Shown: in pieces, positions 58,636 through 64,000 of the stretch
How positions within the stretch are numbered: the stretch's first letter is position 1
Layout of the letters: every line of letters begins with the position of its first letter
DNA from: Oscillospiraceae bacterium
GTDB taxonomy: Bacteria; Bacillota; Clostridia; Oscillospirales; Oscillospiraceae
NCBI GenBank assembly: GCA_015067725.1
Contig: SVLX01000012.1
Location: 1-64,000, forward strand
Direction: 5' to 3'
Length of the DNA stretch: 64,000 nt
Translations under genes and position numbers: made by a program
The notes under the pieces: generated by a model
Database searches by the model: none
What the model saw: only the letters and a program-made list of their open reading frames with translations
Told to the model about the DNA's origin: nothing

Positions 58636-59573
58636 TATTCTGCCGCTGCAGCTTGGCTCAGCAACCACTGGCGCAGGATTGTCCGGGCTTTTTGGGCGGC
58701 ACCACAGGCTTCTTCGTGGAACAGGTCATGGCGGGCGTGGGGCAGGAGCTCCATGGTAACCTGTCGCAGACCGGCTTTGTGCAGTGTCCGGTATAGCTTC
58801 TTGACCCCTGTGCCAAAATTGCCCACCGGGTCCTGCTCACCGGAGAGCAGGAGAATGGGCATGGACTTGTTCCAGCTTTTGCAAGGTTTATAGCCGCCGG
58901 TGCGCTTCATGGAAGACAGCAGCTCCCAAAATAGCCCGGCAGAGATGTCCTCCCGGCACAAAGCGTCCGCCCGGTAAGCATCCAGTTGCCCGATGTCACT
59001 GCACAACCAGTCAGAGGGGGTGCGGTTGGGCTTAAACTTCTGGTTATAGACCCCAAAGGAGAGCCGGCGAATCAGGGGCGTGGTGGCATCCATACCCACC
59101 CGCTTCACCTGACCCCTGACCACCGGGAGCATCACCGTCAACAAGGCTTTGGCGGGGAAGCCTGTGCCAGAAATCGCCGCTCCCGCAATTCCGTCCGGAT
59201 GCAGTCCCAGATACTCCCGCAGGAGAAACGAGCCCAGAGAGAAGCCAAGCATCACATGGGGCACACCCGGGAACCGCTCCCGCAGGAGCAGGAAAAAGCA
59301 CCGCATATCCTCCAGAGCGGCCGCCCAACCATGTTCGCCAAAGGAGGCGCAGTGGGGATCGCCGGGGTTTAAGCCATGCCCCCGCAAATCAAAGCCCGCC
59401 ACAGCAATCCCGCTCTCCGTGAGGAATTCAGCCAGAGCGGTATAACGGCCAAAATGCTCGGTCATGCCGTGGGTGACCTGCAAAACCAGTTTGGGCGCAG
59501 TCTCAGGCAAGTGGATAGCGGCGGGGAGCAGTGTGCCGCCGGATGCGGGGAAGGTAAAGGTTTCGGTTTTCAT
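58635..59573 (-). CDS. Alpha/beta hydrolase, monoacylglycerol-lipase-like
   Basis: 312 residues. QVTHGMTEHFGRY (oxyanion region), FDLRGHGLNPGD, nucleophile serine in MLGFSLGS, aspartate in LSGEQDPVGN and histidine in PHARHDLFHE form the complete triad of the monoacylglycerol-lipase-type subgroup. No signal peptide, so cytoplasmic lipid or ester hydrolysis. GGAGGTCACC precedes the ATG at 59573; an ATG at 59651 lacks a site. Confidence 0.9.
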   Translation of the reverse strand: MKTETFTFPASGGTLLPAAIHLPETAPKLVLQVTHGMTEHFGRYTALAEFLTESGIAVAGFDLRGHGLNPGDPHCASFGEHGWAAALEDMRCFFLLLRERFPGVPHVMLGFSLGSFLLREYLGLHPDGIAGAAISGTGFPAKALLTVMLPVVRGQVKRVGMDATTPLIRRLSFGVYNQKFKPNRTPSDWLCSDIGQLDAYRADALCREDISAGLFWELLSSMKRTGGYKPCKSWNKSMPILLLSGEQDPVGNFGTGVKKLYRTLHKAGLRQVTMELLPHARHDLFHEEACGAAQKARTILRQWLLSQAAAAE

Positions 59574-59699
59574 GGTGGTGACCTCCGTGGATAAGATTTG
59601 TGTGGGGCAGGGTGTGTGTTGAGGTAAAAGGGCATTGGACTTTGTGTTCACTAAAAGATGGTTTATCCTTTAATTGAGCGGAAAGGCAGACCAAACTAG

Positions 59700-59818
59700 A
59701 CAACCTCTCCCATAAAATCACTTCCCCGCAGGGGAAATTTCACTGCGCAAGCATCATAACTGCCGCAAGCACTATAACTGCCGCAGGCACCATAACTGCC
59801 GCAGGCATCATCACTGGC
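59700..59818 (+). repeat. Mini-hairpin array between hydrolase and dehydrogenase genes
   Basis: Tail word AACCTCTCCCATAAAATCAC, then TTCCCCGCAGGGGAA, TGCGCAAGCA, TGCCGCAAGCA and TGCCGCAGGCA twice, with CATAAC linkers. Ends at the stop of the dehydrogenase gene. Confidence 0.85.
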
Positions 59819-60850
59819 TCAGCCCAGGGCAATCTTCATCACCCCGTCCAGTTTGTGTTCAAATATCCGGTAGGCTTCTTCGATTTCTTCCAGCGGGAAT
59901 CGGTGGGTGATCAGGGGCGTGGTGTCCAGTTTTCCCGCCGCAATCAAAGACAGAATCTCCCCGCAGTCGCAACCATCCACGCCGCCGGTCTTAAAGGTCA
60001 GATTCTTCCCGTACATCTCCGGCAGGGGCAATACCTGCGGCTGGTCATAGAGCGCCACCACAGTGACCACGGCATTGGCTCTGGCACAGTCCCAGGCCAG
60101 ACGGAAGGTATCGGCAGAGCCTGCCACCTCCAGTACCACATCGGCACCGCCGTGGTCAGAATTGTCCAGCACGACAGCTTTGCAGTCCTCCGGAGCGCAG
60201 ACCAGTACACCGGGATAATGATTCCGCACAAACCGGGCCCGGGCTTCGTCCTTCTCGCAGACGATGACCCGCCGGGGTGCTTTCAACAAAACGCACAGCA
60301 ATGTGCAGATTCCGGTGGGTCCTGCGCCGATAATCAGCACCGTATCCTCCGGGCCAATCTCCGAAATCCGGGCCGCCCAAAAACCGGTGGCCAGTACATC
60401 GCCCACGAAAAGGGCCTGCTCATCGGTGACAGTATCGGGAATCTTGTTCAGCCCCTGATCGGCATAGGGCACGCGGACATATTCTGCCTGACCGCCGTCA
60501 ATGCGACAGCCCAGCGCCCAGCCCCCATGGGGATCGGTGCAGTTATTGACATAACCATGCCGACAGAAGAAACATTCCCCGCAGAAGGTCTCCACATTCA
60601 CCGTCACCCGGTCGCCGGGCTTGACTGTGGTAATGTCCTGACCCACTTCCTCCACAATGCCCACCATCTCATGCCCCACGGTGATGCCGGGGATAGCCCG
60701 GGGGACAGAGCCATGCTTGATGTGCAAATCGCTGGAGCAAATGCTGCTTAAGGTCACCCGGACGATGGCGTCCCGGGGGTGCAGGAGCTCGGGGCGGGGC
60801 TTGTCCAAAAGGCGGAATTTGCCGTGTTCGGTGTAGGTGTAGGCGAGCAT
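59819..60850 (-). CDS. Zinc-dependent alcohol dehydrogenase (MDR family)
   Basis: 343 residues. GHEMVGIVEEVG with catalytic zinc residues, the structural zinc lobe CFFCRHGYVNNC, and the Rossmann motif VLIIGAGPTGICTL. The protein is related to threonine/sorbitol dehydrogenases; substrate not certain. It uses NAD(P) to oxidise alcohols or reduce aldehydes in the cytoplasm. AAGGAGG precedes the ATG. TATAAT at about 60886-60881 (minus strand) may be its -10, with a poor -35. Confidence 0.93.
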   Translation of the reverse strand: MLAYTYTEHGKFRLLDKPRPELLHPRDAIVRVTLSSICSSDLHIKHGSVPRAIPGITVGHEMVGIVEEVGQDITTVKPGDRVTVNVETFCGECFFCRHGYVNNCTDPHGGWALGCRIDGGQAEYVRVPYADQGLNKIPDTVTDEQALFVGDVLATGFWAARISEIGPEDTVLIIGAGPTGICTLLCVLLKAPRRVIVCEKDEARARFVRNHYPGVLVCAPEDCKAVVLDNSDHGGADVVLEVAGSADTFRLAWDCARANAVVTVVALYDQPQVLPLPEMYGKNLTFKTGGVDGCDCGEILSLIAAGKLDTTPLITHRFPLEEIEEAYRIFEHKLDGVMKIALG

Positions 60851-60917
60851 GATGTTGCCTCCTTGTGCTTTTTGGGTATATTATAGCGGTTTTTTGAGAA
60901 AAAGGGAAGGGATAACC

Positions 60918-60946
60918 TTGTTTTTCTTTTGACAATGTGCTAAAAT
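60918..60946 (+). promoter_or_regulatory. Promoter of the DUF4299-like gene
   Basis: TTGTTT (60918-60923), 17-bp spacer, TAAAAT (60941-60946). Confidence 0.65.
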
Positions 60947-60974
60947 GGTTCAAAACGAGCCTGGAGGGGTTATC

Positions 60975-61853
60975 ATGTCAACCTGGATTGTCATCAAACA
61001 GACCGGCCTGCTGAAGAAGCCTATGCCGCTGGAGGTCATTTTGGGCGAAAACCTGTGTTATGGCCGCTTCGATGGTCTGCGGCTGGAACCGGAGGAGCTG
61101 GGGGAGCGGGACTTCATCCTCTACCACCCGGATCACATTGGCCGGGGCTGTGTTGTTACCTGGAATCCCAGGGAAAAGCATGAAATTGAAATTCAGCTTC
61201 CTGTGCCGATGCCAGAGGATGAGCTGCGGGAGGTTTACGATGCGGTAAAGCGGATGACGGAATACTGGCATTGTACCCTCGAAGTGGACGGTGAAAAGCA
61301 GAGCCCCGACCATTTCCTGGCTGGGTTTGGGGATATGGCGCAATTCCATCTCCGTGCCTTGACCGATTTTGCGCAGAAGGTTGTCCGGGGCGAGCTGGGC
61401 CCCTTGACCCTGATGTCTGCCATGTGGCCTGTAGTCATGGGTAAAGCGGAGGCCCAGGAGATTGCGGAGAATCCCCGGTACTTTGGACTCTGGCTCCATG
61501 AGGTTCAGTCTGTGGATGCCTATTTTGTAGGCCCTACATTCTATAAGTTAGGCGAAGACATCGTCGGCAAATATCTGTTGCTGGACAATTGCCCAGGCAT
61601 CTACCCCCTGAAGCCCTATGTCCCCTTGGGCTGTATCGACCCCGCAACCGGGAAACAGATGCAGTGTTTGACCTTTGGAGCAATGCTGGCACTGGAGGCG
61701 CAGCAGGGTCTGCTGGGCGAGCTGACCTATGCAGAATTCCTCGCCCGTCTGGCACCCCATAAGGTGCACCGTCTTGATGCCGGGCATATCCTGGTGGATG
61801 CCCTGACCGAGCAGGAAATCCGTGCCATGTTGCAAACAGACACTACCCCATAA
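60975..61853 (+). CDS. DUF4299-like protein
   Basis: 292 residues, soluble, no signal. Opening MSTWIVIKQTGLLKKPMPLE and the mix of short beta and helical stretches recall DUF4299 proteins of clostridia; not certain. No catalytic motif. GGAGGGG precedes the ATG at 60975. Own promoter and a strong terminator. Confidence 0.72.
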   Translation: MSTWIVIKQTGLLKKPMPLEVILGENLCYGRFDGLRLEPEELGERDFILYHPDHIGRGCVVTWNPREKHEIEIQLPVPMPEDELREVYDAVKRMTEYWHCTLEVDGEKQSPDHFLAGFGDMAQFHLRALTDFAQKVVRGELGPLTLMSAMWPVVMGKAEAQEIAENPRYFGLWLHEVQSVDAYFVGPTFYKLGEDIVGKYLLLDNCPGIYPLKPYVPLGCIDPATGKQMQCLTFGAMLALEAQQGLLGELTYAEFLARLAPHKVHRLDAGHILVDALTEQEIRAMLQTDTTP

Positions 61854-61863
61854 AACAAAAAAC

Positions 61864-61905
61864 CAACAGGCACGAAGTGGGCAATCCCTAACTTCGTGCC
61901 TGTTT
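61864..61905. terminator. Bidirectional terminator
   Basis: AACAGGCACGAAGT (61864-61877) with its exact complement (61890-61903), then TTT. Between the convergent DUF4299-like and AlkZ-like genes. Confidence 0.88.
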
Positions 61906-62913
61906 TTACACATATTGCACCTTTCCCAAATCCGGCCACAGTGCCGGCGCAGAGGATTCCACCAGATGCCGCTCCGCCGAAGAAAGAAGCTTCACCTGCA
62001 GTGTCTTTCCCTGCTTCTTCCACCAGCCCGCCACCTGACCACGGATGAGCAGGGCGGGTCGGACAATGCCGGAGAGGGTGAAGATTTCCCGCAGATATTC
62101 CCGGGGCAAAATCAGGCTCTCCGTCTTCTCATAGCCCAAGAGCAGCTGGTCAAAGCCCGCCAGAAACAGGCACTCCGGCAAGTTCCCGGCAGGTGCTGAA
62201 CCGAGGTCCAGGTTATAATAGGCTCGCCCATCCAGCACCGTCTCCTGCACCGGCAACTGACGCAGCCAGAACTTGACCCGCTTCTGGGTACAGCCGAAAA
62301 AATAGGCGGCATCTCTGATGGTGGCGGGGCCAAAATGGGTGAAATACCGCCGTGCCATCTCCAGCCGTGCCGGTTCTTCTTCCATGGGGGTAAAGGACGG
62401 GCAGAGCCGGTAGGCTTTCTTCTCCTGCGCCTTATGGCAGAGTTTTCCTTCTTCGCACAGTGCCCGGATGAGTCCACCCCAGGGGTCAAAGAGACTCCGG
62501 CTCTCGGTTTCTGTTATGCCTTTCTCCTGACAGTATATCTTTAACGACTCCCGCTGGTCCATGCCCCCGGCAACGGCGGCGAGAATGTGTTCGGCAAAAT
62601 ATGCCTTCCGGGTGGCGGTGCAGAACCGGTCCTCGTCCATGGTGTCCACCGGACGAAGGAAATGTGTCCTGCCCTTGTGGAGAAATAAGGGCAAGTCCTC
62701 CGGGGAGAACAGGTGCATCGTCCCCCGGATGGTCCAGCTCTTAACCAAAGCGCTGGTTTCTATATCCTGACAACGGATGGTAAGTCCATGGAGCGCATGG
62801 GACAGAAACTGGGCCTGCACTCCGCACAAGTCCTGAATCACGGTTTTGCAGTCCCCGGGGGAGAGCAAATATTGTCCCCTGAGGCGGCGCAGGAGAATTT
62901 CTTCTCTGGTCAT
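61906..62913 (-). CDS. AlkZ/YcaQ-like winged-helix DNA glycosylase-family protein
   Basis: 335 residues. Starts MTREEILLRRLRGQYLL and has LCGVQAQFLSHALHGLTIR, the QxQ region that holds catalytic glutamines in AlkZ-type glycosylases (HTH_42 family), with RGTMHLFSPEDL and ECLFLAGFDQLLLGYE later. Known members unhook DNA cross-links or remove alkylated bases. Whether this one is a repair enzyme is inference. AGGAGG before the ATG; overlaps the upstream gene by four bases. Confidence 0.83.
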   Translation of the reverse strand: MTREEILLRRLRGQYLLSPGDCKTVIQDLCGVQAQFLSHALHGLTIRCQDIETSALVKSWTIRGTMHLFSPEDLPLFLHKGRTHFLRPVDTMDEDRFCTATRKAYFAEHILAAVAGGMDQRESLKIYCQEKGITETESRSLFDPWGGLIRALCEEGKLCHKAQEKKAYRLCPSFTPMEEEPARLEMARRYFTHFGPATIRDAAYFFGCTQKRVKFWLRQLPVQETVLDGRAYYNLDLGSAPAGNLPECLFLAGFDQLLLGYEKTESLILPREYLREIFTLSGIVRPALLIRGQVAGWWKKQGKTLQVKLLSSAERHLVESSAPALWPDLGKVQYV

Positions 62914-63800
62914 GGGGTTATACCTCCTTTTGGGCTGTACCAAGTGGGAACAATGCGCCCCATTTGGTCATACCAGCTTAAGATTTCTTCGGCCTGCTTC
63001 TCCATGACCTGAATCTCCCCATCGCCAAAGGGAATGGCCCAGGGCAGGGAACTCAGGGTATTGGCGCAGATATACAGGGCCAAAAGAGACCAGAATTCCT
63101 CCGGCACAGCAGCGTCAAAGTATCCATCCACCATACCACTGGCAAACCGGGGGGCGACCTGCGCGCACCAGACAATGCGGTTGAATTCCTCCCAGGGGTC
63201 ACCAAAGTCGTCCCGGTCAAAGTCGATGATGGTGAGCTGACCGGTGGAGGCAAGCATCATATTGCCGATGTGGTAATCTCCATGCTGATAACTCTGGGGG
63301 CGACCCCGCAACAGATGGCGGTTTTTCTCAATATAGTCCAAGAAGGCCTGCCCATTGGGATATTTCATGGGGCAGTCGATATACATGGCGATTTTTCGGT
63401 CAATTTTCCGGCCGAAGCGGTCTGCCCAAGGCTCTGCACCCGCTGGAGCGGGGAGCGTATGGATACGGCGAAGGATTCGCCCGGCCTCCAGACCATAGGC
63501 ATATTGCCGGTTTTTGGGCAAAGTGACCATGACCGGCTCGGCGTCCTGACCGTCAACCCAGCTCTGGAGACTGTAGACCCCTTCGCTGCAACAGCCGAAT
63601 TCCACCGGCAGGCACATGGGAATGCCCAGCTCTGCCACCTGCTCCTGTTGCCGGAATTGGCGCAGTTTGCGGTCATGGGCTTCGGCGGGACTGATGCGCA
63701 GGAGATAGGATATACCCTGTCGGTCGGTAACACGGTACTTTTGATCCCCCGACCAGCCCCGCTGAACGGGGGTTCTGGTAGCAAGGCGGTGGTAGAGCAT
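62910..63800 (-). CDS. Aminoglycoside/choline-type phosphotransferase
   Basis: 296 residues. Kinase-like APH fold: YRVTDRQGISYLLRI (nucleotide strand), catalytic loop YQHGDYHIGNMM and metal site TIIDFDRDDFGDPWEE. It would phosphorylate a small molecule; similarity to resistance enzymes does not show resistance. GGAG before the ATG. Stop overlaps the start of the AlkZ-like gene (ATGA), so the two form an operon. Confidence 0.9.
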   Translation of the reverse strand: MLYHRLATRTPVQRGWSGDQKYRVTDRQGISYLLRISPAEAHDRKLRQFRQQEQVAELGIPMCLPVEFGCCSEGVYSLQSWVDGQDAEPVMVTLPKNRQYAYGLEAGRILRRIHTLPAPAGAEPWADRFGRKIDRKIAMYIDCPMKYPNGQAFLDYIEKNRHLLRGRPQSYQHGDYHIGNMMLASTGQLTIIDFDRDDFGDPWEEFNRIVWCAQVAPRFASGMVDGYFDAAVPEEFWSLLALYICANTLSSLPWAIPFGDGEIQVMEKQAEEILSWYDQMGRIVPTWYSPKGGITP

Positions 63801-63884
63801 GGGAACACTCCTTTCTGCGTGAATGGACGATTGGTGTCAGACAATTTGTGCAGTTGGGGACAATGCCACATTGGTGGTTGAGCC

Positions 63885-64000
63885 CGACTATAAGCAGAAA
63901 CCCTCCGGCGAATCCGCAAAACCTCCCCAATCAATGCCTCCCTCACCGAGGGAGGTGCCCCGAAGGGGCGGAGGGAGTCAACCAGCAAAGCACTCCCGCA
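63885..64000 (-). repeat. Composite intergenic repeat at the right edge
   Basis: CCGGCGAATCCGC, then CAATCAATGCCTCCCTCACC and a core CCCCGAAGGGGCGGAGGGAG, the reverse of modules near 56640-56710. It runs out of the window. Confidence 0.85.

Overview
The window is chromosomal DNA of a moderately GC-rich, low-redundancy Firmicute, most like a gut Oscillospiraceae/Ruminococcaceae clostridium. The grounds are a gerA-type spore germination operon and a YtvI-like sporulation membrane protein, RNase Y, a class B sortase, an S-layer-homology surface protein, strong purine-rich ribosome binding sites, sigma-A promoters with TTGACA/TATAAT elements, and several small protein families (DUF6514-like, DUF4299-like, solenoid-tailed XRE proteins) that I associate with this group. 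No tRNA or rRNA gene lies inside the window, but two tandem A-tract promoters at the left edge point out of it and look like an rRNA operon start.

Layout. 1-455: tandem leftward promoters. 456-3299: germination operon with a shortened GerC-like protein. 3455-12635: zinc-ribbon membrane protein, XRE regulator, NUDIX hydrolase, mnmE, acetyltransferase, VOC protein, cysteine desulfurase and GH13 enzyme, separated by long composite repeats and arrays of tiny hairpins. 12799-22044: regulators, TrkAH potassium uptake, an ACT-less aspartokinase beside an ACT protein, a YtvI-like transporter and a pseudouridine synthase. 22071-31337: ferredoxin-type aldo-keto reductase, PAP2/acyltransferase lipid pair, LRR-SLH surface protein, ROK protein, Fic protein, small regulators. 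31492-37774: M42 peptidase, a two-gene Septu (PtuA/PtuB) anti-phage module, MinD, a methylglyoxal-synthase-like protein without the usual catalytic residues, hisS. 38036-44427: murA behind a structured leader, membrane and XRE proteins, a DUF5694-like protein, rny.

44777-47349 is the most unusual stretch. An XRE repressor/ImmA protease pair faces a three-gene operon (two Cys-rich small proteins around a YqaJ-type recombination nuclease homologue whose active-site residues are replaced). The two sides are joined by face-to-face consensus promoters and four copies of a 16-bp palindromic operator: the layout of a temperate-phage switch, with no integrase or structural genes. 47594-64000: sugar transferase, NYN-domain protein with an attenuator-like leader, sortase B, nucleotidyltransferase, a second Fic protein whose inhibitory glutamate is alanine, a promoter-to-terminator non-coding RNA of about 200 nt on the minus strand, a RACo-like ASKHA protein, nitroreductase, His-rich CsoR-like regulator, a preQ1-I riboswitch controlling queT, lipase-like hydrolase, zinc alcohol dehydrogenase, and an AlkZ-like/aminoglycoside-phosphotransferase-like pair.

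Two repeat systems run through the intergenic DNA: (i) a composite element of roughly 150-300 bp carrying the words GCGGATTCGCCGG and TAGCGCGCGGCATCC, two near-identical inverted copies of which flank mnmE; and (ii) arrays of mini-hairpins (TGCCGAAGGCA and relatives, spaced by TCATAAC or ATTTCAC) that read as UUCG-loop hairpins in RNA from the opposite strand. All functional calls are from reading the sequence; no database search was run.
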